24,912 bases of DNA from an uncultured Bacteroidales bacterium (GTDB lineage: Bacteria; Bacteroidota; Bacteroidia; Bacteroidales; Paludibacteraceae): positions 1 through 24,912 of the forward strand of contig CAKZZM010000159.1 of the NCBI GenBank assembly GCA_937885465.1, written 5' to 3'. The notes under the pieces are model-generated. The model was not told the origin of the DNA, searched no databases, and saw nothing but the letters and a program-made list of their open reading frames with translations. The first letter of the stretch is position 1; each line of letters opens with the position of its first letter. The translations under genes and the position numbers were made by a program. This document shows positions 8,601 to 16,870 of the stretch, piece by piece.

Positions 8601-8693
8601 CTCATCACTCCGATGAAGACGATTGAAAACGGACAATTGATTATCACCTCGCCGCAAGGCAAAAAATATACGGTAGGAGGAATCGAATTATGA
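5640..8693 (+). CDS. BspA-type leucine-rich-repeat surface protein with type IX-like C-terminal tail
   Basis: A 1017-residue exported protein. A signal peptide (MKRKILFLTCALCALF..., likely cleaved after VQA at residue 23) is followed by a beta-rich region to about 160. A BspA/LRR_5-like block (about 185-500) has repeats such as NLQILDLSGTNIT, LTSLTMPKV, YAFYNCYALTQVDLSNV and CFYGCDKLTSITFP. Next is a region with WNFFSLPFDVNMADI and SWNLVGNPYPCSFDI, seen by recall in other Bacteroidales surface proteins. There is a Tyr/Asp-rich patch (DDKDDYYYYAPRR). The last 30 residues (NGQLIITSPQGKKYTVGGIEL) resemble a short type IX sorting tail, so the protein is probably displayed on the surface or released. 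LRR proteins of this type bind host or cell-surface ligands; the ligand here is unknown. It shares a 4-base overlap (ATGA) with the next gene and lies behind the structured leader. Confidence 0.85.
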   Translation: MKRKILFLTCALCALFTCTSVQAEVLSQVTYTVRLNPNSVDWETAYAYVWTGSTDAYDAYEKYAYGYSYGTEPVIWGQQAHIDEEGWFSVSFQIEENTPYHVGWMENTTNYSYPNNNYLLTNQTGSICTEFNSNGNLQATTCKSLLPDETNTYTVHVATAGTFGQVLVQALGTKTWTDVLALTVTGTLNEADMQYLGRMTNLQILDLSGTNITSIGGCKDMSKLSKVTLPTTCIQVNDNAFYGCKRLRSINLDNIESIGNFAFNNCLNLTSLTMPKVLSVGNYAFAMNDDYYFYSSSSSTSTLETVSMPLVQTIGNYAFSSNPNLASITMPLVTSIGQYAFYNCYALTQVDLSNVTGLGQGAFYMYQTSQYVNGQDVTVGGNLQSVTLSDELEVIPKNCFYGCDKLTSITFPAALKEIGEQAIPYLTNVQLPAGVTTVGNGNFTNATSITIPASVTSWASFSSSWKDVYCYVVAPLTFSVFNTSEAAGMTLHVPSISLAAYKLHDNWYQFGQILPIDGNISELNINSDLLLSTTDGIASKANLTINDGAALTMSASKALALGNYVQEIGSMPKQYSYGYYYDTNDNEYYYSYTYIPYTGILLANSPMTADAVSVKLVPYSNQWNFFSLPFDVNMADITIGTEGTGTVGTSQWVIREYSGANRASGNGETWNNVPANGVLQAHKGYILYWVVEGSGSYKNNSTSSSATLLYYFNMPAVNNSHLQDIFATNDVAVPLTEYSAEFPQNRSWNLVGNPYPCSFDIQQMDFEAPITTWNGSGYTAYSPLDDDYTLRPAEGFFLQAPQGTTAITFHKEGRSAVNYQEVSQEDDKDDYYYYAPRRAKANNATRKVFNFTLSNAYYSDRARLVLNENASADYELTRDAAKMLSTDKTIPQLYITDNGIHYAINERPEQSNYVLGAYFGAAGEYTLHVNMPQTEDRRIILVDNETLNSTDLSNEDYTFTTEAGTFNSRFSVSFIKRIPTGLEETQDLITPMKTIENGQLIITSPQGKKYTVGGIEL

Positions 8694-11600
8694 AACGCCT
8701 ATTAATCAGTTCATTCGTTTTGTGTATGTGGGCATTATGCCTGCATGCACAATTAGGCGAATTTGACCCCGCCAACCCGGGGGACCCAATGCCCTACTAC
8801 ACTTTGCAAGTGCAGGTCTCGCCTGCCGCCGGTGGTACGGCCAATATCACACGCACTATGACTGCGGAAGGACAAGAAATTTCATTACGCATCACGCCAG
8901 CCAAGAATTTCAAGTTGTCGCAATGGGTCTGCGGCGACAGTGTGTTAACAACTAACACCTATTTATATTTTACCATGCCCGCGCGTAATGTAGTCGTTAC
9001 AGCGCAGATGACCTATGAACCCGAAGTATTCAATCCCACTTCACCCGATGATCCACAAGGGCAGGGAGAAGTGGTTAAAAAGCATAAGGTTACAATCTAT
9101 ACCTCTCCCTCTGTCGGAGGCTCCGTCAACCGCTCGTCGTTCTATATGGCGGAAGGTGCGCAAGAACGTATCTATGCTTACCCGAACGCCGGATATGAGT
9201 TTGTGGGGTGGTATATCGGCGACCGCTTGGAATCAACATCCAATCCCGTTGCGCTCACAATGCGCGAAAACGATATGACCTTTACGGCACGCTTCCAATT
9301 CAACCCCTCTTCACCCGAAGACCCCGGAACTAACCTCTATGATGCCGCTACGGGCACGCTGATTATTGACCGCTTTACACGCGGCTCCCTCAGTAACGCA
9401 GTTTATAATCTGGTGGACTATAATTATGCCAATGTCAAATCGGTGGTTATTAAAGGCGAAATGACTACAAATGATTACGGTGTACTGAGTAATTTTTACA
9501 ATGCTGAGGTGATAGATCTTAGCCAAACAACCGGCTACACGGCCGTTCCGTCTTGGGCATTTTCAGGTATGGATAAACTCATCCGTATTCTTCTACCGGC
9601 AACTGTCGAAACAATAGGAAGTAATGCGTTTAATGGTTGTACAGCACTGAATGAGATTGTTCTCTATGCACCTGCCCCACCCGTATTGGACAGCTATGCC
9701 TATAATCCGTTTAACGGAGTAGATAACGACTTGGTAGTCCGTGTGCCGGCAGCCGCCGTCTCACTTTATCAGTCGAGCACACTATGGGGCAACTTTGTCA
9801 TACTCCCAATGAATGTACAAACGCTCAATGTCTCCCTGCCGGAAAACAAAGTGCACTCGTACGAAAACATGTTCCTCGAACTGTTAGACACCAAAAGCGG
9901 ACAACTCCGCCGATATGTGATAACCAACCGAAATGTGTATTCGTTTACCAATGTGTTTGAAGGCACTACCTATCAACTCGATTTGAGAAACGCACAAGGA
10001 CGTAGCTTTGGTCAGGAAATGGTCACTTTTGGCCTCAAAGATACAACCATTAGTTTTGCCTCGTTATTGCAGCCGGTAGACCTGACTTTGCAGGTGCAAA
10101 ATGAGGAAGGAAATAACCTGACAGATCATACAACCATTACTTGGACAGACGAAAACGGAAAATACCTAAGCAAGGGTACTGAACTGAAAGGACAAGCCGA
10201 AGGAAATATTGTGTATTATCAAGTGGCATTGGACGAAACAGCCGGCGGCATATATTTACAACCCGATTCTGCTATACGAGTTATCGCAGATACACTTCAA
10301 TCGAAGCTGACAACAACATTAGCCCTGCTTCCGCAACAAGCAATTGCTGCAACGGTAGTGGATAGTGTAACAGGTGCTCCTGTTTCCGGTGCATCGGTAG
10401 TCGTTACGCAAAAGGCAAACAATAAATATAACAAGATTTTCAATGTCACAACGGCAAGCGATGGTACATTCGCGTTGTCAGTGATTGACGCTCCCTTTGA
10501 TTTGACTATCACTGCTTCCAATTACAGAAAATGCGTATTACATAGCAAGGAATTTTCCCGTTCCATTAGGTTGACTGAATTGTCGGGTGCTCACATAACT
10601 TATGACTTTGAGTATTACCCGGCTATTGCGGAAGGTGAGGCCGTAGCCGTTCAGCATTGGTATGCCGATTTCAACAATGTTGATTTCACAATCGAGAATG
10701 TAACAAAAAATAAGGTCATTAAGAAACAAGAAGTACAATACCCGCGTATCACATTGTTAGAAAATGTGGATGATGGAGATCAACTTCGTCTAACGGCAAC
10801 AGGCCGCACCAATGACTTCATGCCGGTTAGTGTTACCACCACGATTGATAATCAAAGCGCAAAGGCAACATTCACTCTCACGCAACTGGGACAGGTTCAA
10901 GCCACATATACCGAGTCCGAAAATCAATCGGTGGTAGGTAGTCTCTACAATGCAAGAGGTAAATTGGTTAAGACCTCGCCTTTTTTGAATAACGAATTGA
11001 CCATCACTGATTTGGCTGACGGACAATACACATTGGTTGTGATGGGTAAAAGCTCTTTGTTCAACACCATCTACGACTTGAGCAATCTTGCAGCAACAGG
11101 CTTGTTTGAAAATACGGATTATGTGTCACAATCAGTAACAGTGAAAAGCGGAAAAATCAGTAACATCCGTATTGATTCAGTACCCTTATTGGATGAAAAC
11201 AAACTCTATTATACGGGGAACAGCACATCTTACACCGCCAACAAGTCGACCATCGTTATTGGTAATTATCTGACTTTGACCGCACGTGTGGACTTCAAAT
11301 CGGAATACGCATCTGCTGTCAGCAATGTGCAGCTGTTTATGGATGTCCCCGAAGGGTGTTCTTTTGTTGAAAACTCGGTTATGGTGGGGAATAGCGTTAG
11401 CGGCTATACCTTCACCGGCAGTCGTATCTCTGTGCCTCTTGAGCTTGCATCGAACAAAGTGCGCTTCTGTGTGATACCTACCAAAAGTGGTACCTTTGTT
11501 CTCAATGCTTATGTGCAGTTTGAACTAAATGGACAAACTATCACACAGCCCATCGGTACTGCCCATTTCACTGCCGAAGCATTGTCAATTTCTGTACCTT

Positions 11601-14600
11601 CGATAACTGCCGACAAAAACATTGTAGTAAGCGGAACGGCATATCCTAATGCACAAATTGAAGTGTATGATGGAAATCGGGTAATTGGTCATACAAATGT
11701 CGGAGCGAATGGATTTTGGTCGGTAGAATGTGAACTACTGAACGCGTATAATTATTCCTCACATACCATCTATGCTAAAGTGACACAGGATGAATCGTTA
11801 ATTTATGAAACCGATAGAGCAGAATGCTTGTTAGATATCACACATATTGAAGTATCTAAAGTTAAAATGTACCATTGGAATCCGGAAATGGGCACCAATT
11901 ATGAGGTGGTATTCGATTATTTAGATCTGAATAAGAAACCGGCATCTTATATCTACTATATTTACAATAGGGTATTCGATTTCCGAATAGAGTTTACAAC
12001 CAATGATTCGAATCTTATAAGTGATGTATTCTTGAAAGTTATTACGGGAATCAATAATTCTTATGTTCTACCATGTGTTTATAGTGCGGACAAGCATTGT
12101 TGGGTAACTAAAGGGGAGTTTGGTAATTTGTACGACAATGATATCCCTGTTAGTGTGGCTGTGAGTTATGAGGTGTCATCTTCGACCTTTTATGGGGATA
12201 GAACGGAGTTAGATGAGCGATTAGAAACATTAGATGATTATCGCCTGCAACACAAGAGTGTTATTGATTCCATTCAATCTGTGTTCACACATAACCAAAT
12301 AGATTCATTGTCGCAAATATCGCAGCAACAACAAATGAATCAATTATTAAGCACACTTTCTGATTCCCAGGATTTGACCAATTCAATGGAACTGGTTCGG
12401 CAGTACCTTGCAATTGCCGGTTTTGATTCCATTTGGAATACAAACGAAGAGATCTTCACTCCCGTTGATTCTATTGATAACATTTTGCGTTTTGGGAATG
12501 ATATGATTAACAATTTATCGGAGGATGAACATTTGGATAGCTTGTTGGTTATATGGGGAGATATATCTACTTGCGCGGATAGCCTTTTGTTAAACGAAGA
12601 AGAAAGTCTAAACATTATGGGCAGTATTTCAGATACTATTACATACGAAGAAGATGGTATGACTAAATATCTGATTATGCTATCTCTTTCTGATTTCGAC
12701 TTGCAATCGGTTGATACGGCTTCATTTGAACATATTCCAATGACTGCCGGGCAGGATCTGCTTATAAATGCAGATGGGGTGGAAATGACCATTATTGACT
12801 TGACTGCGCAAAAGGTTTGTCTTGTCCGAGTTGATGCGAAAGATGCCGATATAGCCAATCGGATAAGGGCAAAACGTGCACCCAATATAGGTGCGGTTAT
12901 CGAGTTTATAGAGAACGCAATCGGTAACATAAACAATAGTATCAATATCTTTTTAGTTTGGAAAGATAATGTATTGCGACCAATTGAAAACGACATATCG
13001 CAATTGCAACAGGGTATTGAGGACCTGGTAAAAAGACAATTAGAAATAGCTGAATCATCCGCTGCTTGCGCAATACAGGCAAGGGACTTGGAAAACCAAT
13101 TGGAGAACCTAAATAAGGCACGATATCAAACCGGGTTGACACAGGCTCAAATTAATAATATCAATCGGCAAATATCAGATGTAAAGCGCTTAAGAAATGT
13201 TAAACTTGATAAAATTAAACAGTTAGATAACCTCAAAAATACTTACAGCAGAAAATTGGCTACACTAAAAAGTAATGTATTGGTTAAAACAGCTGTTGTC
13301 TCTGAAGTCTTGGGGTATGTGGATTTGATATTAAAAACAAAAGACCTAATACAACTCGGATATGCGGGCATTACAGATATAAGCAAATGGAACGAATTTA
13401 TTGATTCCATATTGCCATGTCCTGATGATTTGGCTAACGCGAATAATCTTAGAAATTTATCGGTATCAAATCGTGACGAAGTCGGACAAAGGTACATCAC
13501 AGCGTTTACTGTTTCCACTATTATGACGGGAATTGATTATTTTATGACCCTGAACCCGCTTGCCAAAAATATCCGTAGATTAGCATCGTTCGCTATAGGA
13601 TCAATAACAGGCTTTGTGGATAATATCGCAAAGAATAATTTTCGACAGGGGCAGTGTTTATCCAACTCATATAGAGTAAAGCGCAGTGCGGATAAGGATA
13701 AACTTAAGTGTCATAAAACGGAAGATGATAGTGGTGGTGATGGTGATGATAATCCTAATCCTAATCCAAATCCAAATCCTAATCCTAATGATGAAACAGG
13801 TAAAAATAAACATTGGCGACCTTATCCTGGCGAAAAACCACCTACACTTATTGACCCCTCCGGCTTCGTATATGAAGCGGTAGAGTACAATCGTGTGCAA
13901 GACGTACAAGCGACAATATACTATAAAGCAGCACGCGAAAATATGTTCGGTGAAATGGTAGATGAGGAAGTAGTATGGGAAGCAGAGAACTACGGACAAG
14001 AGAATCCTCTCTATACGGATGCACAAGGTATGTACCACTGGGATGTTCCCCAAGGTCTCTGGCAGGTGCGCTTTGAGAAGGACGGCTATGAGCCGACTGA
14101 GAGCGAGTGGCTGCCCGTACCACCGCCGCAATTAGAGGTCAATATCCCGATCGTCCAACTCCGTCAGCCGGAAGTATCTAAAGCTATAGCACACAAAGAT
14201 GCTATCGACATCACATTCGACAAGTACATGATGCCGTCATTGCTCAATACGGACAATATCTTTGTTACTGCTAACGATCAGGCGATTGCCGGAACTATTA
14301 TGCTGTTAGATGAGCAATACCCGTATGACAACACGGCCACATCCTATGCATCCAAAGTGCGCTTTGTACCCGCTACACCGTTCACTGCACGCGAAATCAC
14401 GCTCACCGTCAGCACACGCGTACACAGCTATGCAGACGTGCCATTAGCGCAAACCTTCCAGCAAACCTTCGATGTGGAGGATGCTACGGTTATCGAGCCG
14501 GCACAAACACCTGTCGCTTCCATCGCATCAGGATCGGTAGTGGAACTCGGCACCCTACTCAACCTCTCGTGTGCTACCGAAGGTGCAACCATCCTCTATA

Positions 14601-14881
14601 CCATAGATGGCAGCAATCCGGATTGCAAAACGGGATATGTCTATAGCGCACCAATCGTTCTATACGGAAACGAAGCCGTTACTGTCAAAGCTATTGCTTG
14701 TGCAGATGGCTACCAACAGAGCGAAGTAGCACAATGGACCTTCTCCTTCCGCAAAGTAACTACCGCAATTGAAGAGGTGGATACTGGTCTTCCGCATGTC
14801 TCCAAACTCCTTCGTGACGGGCAGCTCCTTATCCGCCGCGGAAACAAGACCTACACAGTTACAGGAATAGAAATCAAATAA
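8690..14881 (+). CDS. Giant multidomain surface protein (InlB-like repeats, LRR, Ig-like, helical core, CHB_HEX_C)
   Basis: A 2063-residue exported protein with its signal peptide probably cleaved after LHA at residue 20. Domains in rough order: two divergent InlB-type repeats (about 36-110 and 130-205, with SPAAGGTAN and SPSVGGSVN); a short BspA-like LRR block (215-325); a carboxypeptidase-regulatory-like fold (554-614, SVTGAPVSGASVVV); a DUF11-like beta domain (860-966); an Ig-like domain (970-1030). A long helical, Asn/Gln/Ser-rich region (about 1180-1680) follows, with predicted coiled coil at 1424-1527. Then come an Asp/Gly and NPNPNP linker (near 1685-1700), beta domains, a chitobiase-type C-terminal domain (about 1957-2017, ILYTIDGSNPDCKTG), and a type IX-like tail (RDGQLLIRRGNKTYTVTGIE). 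It is translationally coupled to the preceding gene, and the two may work together at the cell surface. The helical core matches no family I recognise. Function unknown; adhesion is a guess from architecture. Confidence 0.82.
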   Translation: MKRLLISSFVLCMWALCLHAQLGEFDPANPGDPMPYYTLQVQVSPAAGGTANITRTMTAEGQEISLRITPAKNFKLSQWVCGDSVLTTNTYLYFTMPARNVVVTAQMTYEPEVFNPTSPDDPQGQGEVVKKHKVTIYTSPSVGGSVNRSSFYMAEGAQERIYAYPNAGYEFVGWYIGDRLESTSNPVALTMRENDMTFTARFQFNPSSPEDPGTNLYDAATGTLIIDRFTRGSLSNAVYNLVDYNYANVKSVVIKGEMTTNDYGVLSNFYNAEVIDLSQTTGYTAVPSWAFSGMDKLIRILLPATVETIGSNAFNGCTALNEIVLYAPAPPVLDSYAYNPFNGVDNDLVVRVPAAAVSLYQSSTLWGNFVILPMNVQTLNVSLPENKVHSYENMFLELLDTKSGQLRRYVITNRNVYSFTNVFEGTTYQLDLRNAQGRSFGQEMVTFGLKDTTISFASLLQPVDLTLQVQNEEGNNLTDHTTITWTDENGKYLSKGTELKGQAEGNIVYYQVALDETAGGIYLQPDSAIRVIADTLQSKLTTTLALLPQQAIAATVVDSVTGAPVSGASVVVTQKANNKYNKIFNVTTASDGTFALSVIDAPFDLTITASNYRKCVLHSKEFSRSIRLTELSGAHITYDFEYYPAIAEGEAVAVQHWYADFNNVDFTIENVTKNKVIKKQEVQYPRITLLENVDDGDQLRLTATGRTNDFMPVSVTTTIDNQSAKATFTLTQLGQVQATYTESENQSVVGSLYNARGKLVKTSPFLNNELTITDLADGQYTLVVMGKSSLFNTIYDLSNLAATGLFENTDYVSQSVTVKSGKISNIRIDSVPLLDENKLYYTGNSTSYTANKSTIVIGNYLTLTARVDFKSEYASAVSNVQLFMDVPEGCSFVENSVMVGNSVSGYTFTGSRISVPLELASNKVRFCVIPTKSGTFVLNAYVQFELNGQTITQPIGTAHFTAEALSISVPSITADKNIVVSGTAYPNAQIEVYDGNRVIGHTNVGANGFWSVECELLNAYNYSSHTIYAKVTQDESLIYETDRAECLLDITHIEVSKVKMYHWNPEMGTNYEVVFDYLDLNKKPASYIYYIYNRVFDFRIEFTTNDSNLISDVFLKVITGINNSYVLPCVYSADKHCWVTKGEFGNLYDNDIPVSVAVSYEVSSSTFYGDRTELDERLETLDDYRLQHKSVIDSIQSVFTHNQIDSLSQISQQQQMNQLLSTLSDSQDLTNSMELVRQYLAIAGFDSIWNTNEEIFTPVDSIDNILRFGNDMINNLSEDEHLDSLLVIWGDISTCADSLLLNEEESLNIMGSISDTITYEEDGMTKYLIMLSLSDFDLQSVDTASFEHIPMTAGQDLLINADGVEMTIIDLTAQKVCLVRVDAKDADIANRIRAKRAPNIGAVIEFIENAIGNINNSINIFLVWKDNVLRPIENDISQLQQGIEDLVKRQLEIAESSAACAIQARDLENQLENLNKARYQTGLTQAQINNINRQISDVKRLRNVKLDKIKQLDNLKNTYSRKLATLKSNVLVKTAVVSEVLGYVDLILKTKDLIQLGYAGITDISKWNEFIDSILPCPDDLANANNLRNLSVSNRDEVGQRYITAFTVSTIMTGIDYFMTLNPLAKNIRRLASFAIGSITGFVDNIAKNNFRQGQCLSNSYRVKRSADKDKLKCHKTEDDSGGDGDDNPNPNPNPNPNPNDETGKNKHWRPYPGEKPPTLIDPSGFVYEAVEYNRVQDVQATIYYKAARENMFGEMVDEEVVWEAENYGQENPLYTDAQGMYHWDVPQGLWQVRFEKDGYEPTESEWLPVPPPQLEVNIPIVQLRQPEVSKAIAHKDAIDITFDKYMMPSLLNTDNIFVTANDQAIAGTIMLLDEQYPYDNTATSYASKVRFVPATPFTAREITLTVSTRVHSYADVPLAQTFQQTFDVEDATVIEPAQTPVASIASGSVVELGTLLNLSCATEGATILYTIDGSNPDCKTGYVYSAPIVLYGNEAVTVKAIACADGYQQSEVAQWTFSFRKVTTAIEEVDTGLPHVSKLLRDGQLLIRRGNKTYTVTGIEIK
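13748..13794 (+). repeat. In-frame NPNP hexanucleotide repeat
   Basis: AATCCT/AATCCA units repeat about six times, encoding an Asn-Pro linker between the helical core and the C-terminal beta domains of the giant protein. Such tracts can vary in copy number, in steps of two residues, without breaking the frame. Confidence 0.85.
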
Positions 14882-14948
14882 CCATTTGGTATATATAATC
14901 AGTTGGAGTAAGCAGAAAATCCGATAAAAAGTAGGCAGAAAAATAAAA

Positions 14949-15016
14949 TTTGTGTGCAAGGCGAGTGCAAACCCGAAGCGTAGCGTAGGGCTTGCGCAAC
15001 TCGCCGCCGCCACAAA
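14949..15016. repeat. REP-like imperfect palindrome after the surface-protein operon
   Basis: The outer arms TTTGTG (14949-14954) and CACAAA (15011-15016), middle arms GGCGAGT (14960-14966) and ACTCGCC (14999-15005), and inner ACCC/GGGC nest around GAAGCGTAGCGTA. It lies 67 bases after the giant protein's stop and could act as a terminator or as a repeated palindromic element. The rest of the 535-base gap (14882-15416) holds three further repeat copies listed separately and no convincing gene. Confidence 0.6.
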
Positions 15017-15142
15017 TGTCAATGTTGCCTGTCAGGGCAATGTTGAATTTACTTAACCGTTCATCAATAGCGGCAATAATTGTTGCGCTGCTTGATGAGG
15101 TCAGAAATTTCAACTTGATTGTTGATAATTGCTTCGAATATC

Positions 15143-15163
15143 GGAGCCCTAAAGACTCCCTTC
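15143..15163. repeat. 21-bp direct repeat, distant copy of the tRNA-side terminator sequence
   Basis: GGAGCCCTAAAGACTCCC plus TTC occurs identically here and at 17344-17364, with offset 2201 bp. Similarity continues weakly (TGCnnTGCGG) into the duplicated tRNA end on the right. The two copies bracket the DUF4143 ATPase and the recombinase remnant, so this may be the other end of a small integrated element. Unlike the right copy it has no T-run. Confidence 0.75.
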
Positions 15164-15210
15164 ATGCTTTGCGGCATTATACTCTTTGTTGCTAATGTGC
15201 AAATGTCTTT

Positions 15211-15237
15211 AACCCAAAACGGTCATTAGACCATTTT
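15211..15237. repeat. Palindromic repeat copy 2 (inverted relative to 5076-5102)
   Basis: This is the exact 27-bp reverse complement of 5076-5102, starting AACCCAAAACGGTC and ending GACCATTTT. It forms the same stem-loop. No gene ends directly here on either strand, so terminator use is not obvious. Confidence 0.9.
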
Positions 15238-15357
15238 GCGCTTACAAGGCTTTCTTTTAGTCATCTTTTTTACCGCTTTTCAGTTACAATGGAACCCCAT
15301 TGCGCCATCAAACCGGCAAAAAATCTAATCAAAAATAAAACCATAATCATCAAAACG

Positions 15358-15378
15358 CTAATGACCGTTTTGGGTTTA
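15358..15378. repeat. Palindromic repeat copy 3 (partial)
   Basis: CTAATGACCGTTTTGGGTTT plus A matches the right arm of copy 1 (5085-5105 region) in the same orientation. The left arm is replaced by CAAAACG, giving a weaker AAAACG/CGTTTT stem. It lies 38 bases beyond the stop of the - strand ATPase. Confidence 0.8.
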
Positions 15379-15416
15379 ATTTTCATAGCTTCTCCATTTA
15401 CAATAACCATCTCGAA

Positions 15417-16730
15417 TTATATAAGGCTTCTATCCAATAGGAATGGGATAACACCTATAAACTGAACGCCTTCATCATTCATCCATGGTAGTTCGTTACC
15501 ATCCAGAATGACCATCTTACGGAACGAATCGCGTGTATGGCGCAACGAGAATGTCTCTTGCTCCATCTTCTCTTTGGTATCTACATGGAGCGCGGATTGG
15601 ATATAGATCTGTTCTGTGCCGGTATTGACCACAAAATCGATCTCGTATTGCGCTTGCTGCCGCTTGCCTTCTACCATCCGTTGCACTTCCACTACCCCGA
15701 CATCCACACGATAGCCACGATGGATGAGCTCGTTGTATATCAGGTTCTCCATCAGGTGCGAGCGTTCCTGTTGCCGGAAATTAAGCCGCGCATTGCGCAA
15801 TCCTAAGTCCATCGCGTAGTATTTCTTGATGTTTTCAAAGTAGCGCTTACCCTTGACGTCGTAGCGTTCTGCTACCGAGATGAGATATGCATCCTCCAGA
15901 TACCCCAAATAAGCCTTTATGGTTTTATCGGTCGTTTTTTGTCCCATTACGGTATTTATGGTATTGGCAAACTTGGTCGGATTAGATAACGAACCAACGG
16001 CCGAATAAACCGCATCGGTCAACGCATCGATGACGATATCGTCTTTCAGTTTATAACGATCAACGATGTCTTTCATATATACGTTCTTGTGCAAATCTGC
16101 CAAGTAGTCGCGTTTTGCCTGCTCACCAGACTCCAGCACAGCTAAAGGCATTCCTCCGTAAGTTAGGTATTTTCCTAACGCAGTGTACGTATCCGATCCC
16201 GTATGTGAACAATACTCGGCAAATGAAAGCGGATAAACCCTGATTTCACTACCACGGTCACGGAAATATGTCACCACATCGGTTGATAGCATCTTGCTGT
16301 TACTACCGGTTACATAGACATCAATATTAGGCTGTTTCCTTAATCCGTTTAAGACATCGTAGAAAGTCGTATAGAGCAAATCTCTATCTTCTTCCGGAAC
16401 AAGAGATTCGTCTATGTCGGTGTTCTTGACCTTGTAGCAACGTTGAATCTCGTCAATAAAGACATAGTAATTGCGCCGCTTGTTTTTGCAACGCGCCTTC
16501 ACGTATTCGGATAACACCAGCGGGTTGCGATAGCTGGTATTGGAGTCTTCTTCCAAATCCATCTCCACAAAACAATCTTTCTCTACGCCCTTGTCCATCA
16601 AAAACTGCTTGTACAAGTGCGATAGAAGGTACGATTTCCCACAGCGGCGAATACCTGTAATTATCTTCACCTTACCATTCCAGCTCTTGGCGTAGAGCCG
16701 TTCCACATAATCATTTCTTTGAATATCCAT
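15417..16730 (-). CDS. AAA-type ATPase with DUF4143 domain
   Basis: 437 residues from ATG at 16730; a TTG three codons earlier (16739) is possible but less likely. The N-terminal P-loop domain has Walker A GIRRCGKS (26-33), Walker B YYVFIDEIQ (about D93-E94) and TGSNSKML (141-148). RGSEIRVYPLSFAEY leads into the DUF4143 region. The C-terminal end shows YEIDFVV...IYIQSAL, a PD-(D/E)XK-like layout in which the usual E/D-x-K is replaced by IQSAL, so nuclease activity is unlikely. This family is very common and multicopy in Bacteroidales and its role is unsettled; proposed links to mobile elements or defence remain inference. It has its own -33/-7 promoter and a perfect palindrome in the leader, and lies between a recombinase remnant and repeat elements. 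Confidence 0.92.
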   Translation of the reverse strand: MDIQRNDYVERLYAKSWNGKVKIITGIRRCGKSYLLSHLYKQFLMDKGVEKDCFVEMDLEEDSNTSYRNPLVLSEYVKARCKNKRRNYYVFIDEIQRCYKVKNTDIDESLVPEEDRDLLYTTFYDVLNGLRKQPNIDVYVTGSNSKMLSTDVVTYFRDRGSEIRVYPLSFAEYCSHTGSDTYTALGKYLTYGGMPLAVLESGEQAKRDYLADLHKNVYMKDIVDRYKLKDDIVIDALTDAVYSAVGSLSNPTKFANTINTVMGQKTTDKTIKAYLGYLEDAYLISVAERYDVKGKRYFENIKKYYAMDLGLRNARLNFRQQERSHLMENLIYNELIHRGYRVDVGVVEVQRMVEGKRQQAQYEIDFVVNTGTEQIYIQSALHVDTKEKMEQETFSLRHTRDSFRKMVILDGNELPWMNDEGVQFIGVIPFLLDRSLI

Positions 16731-16753
16731 TGTGTGCAATCATTTCGAATTTA

Positions 16754-16767
16754 GTTGCAATTGCAAC
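16754..16767. promoter_or_regulatory. Perfect 14-bp palindrome in the ATPase leader, possible operator
   Basis: GTTGCAATTGCAAC reads the same on both strands. It lies about 20 bases downstream of the predicted transcription start and 24 bases before the ATG, where a bound dimeric repressor could block transcription. No binding protein is identified. Confidence 0.45.
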
Positions 16768-16790
16768 AATTCTCGGAGTAAAAAACATTG

Positions 16791-16821
16791 CGAAGGTACA
16801 AAAAATAATGGTATATGCAAA
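16791..16821 (-). promoter_or_regulatory. Predicted Bacteroidota-type promoter of the DUF4143 ATPase
   Basis: On the - strand TTTG (16818-16821) and TACCTTCG (16791-16798), one change from TAnnTTTG, are 19 bases apart. The start would be near 16785. Confidence 0.6.
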
Positions 16822-16870
16822 TTTTATGGCGATAATTTGTTACATGTGCGCAATTTTTAGAGTGTAACAT

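Noticed and set aside
12340..12996. 218-residue - strand frame inside the giant surface protein
   Set aside because: The opposite strand has a continuous 2063-residue protein with coherent domains; this frame is a shadow without recognisable motifs.
13667..14131. 154-residue - strand frame with Ile/Arg repeats
   Set aside because: It is the antisense of the NPNP linker, so its repeated composition comes from the hexanucleotide tract.
14874..15113. 79-residue - strand frame containing TIIAAIDERLSKFNIALTGNIDICGGG
   Set aside because: It has only a TTG start, crosses the REP-like palindrome and shows no family. A second frame upstream (APIFEAIINNQVEISDLIKQ) may be part of the same decayed gene, but the support is too weak to annotate.
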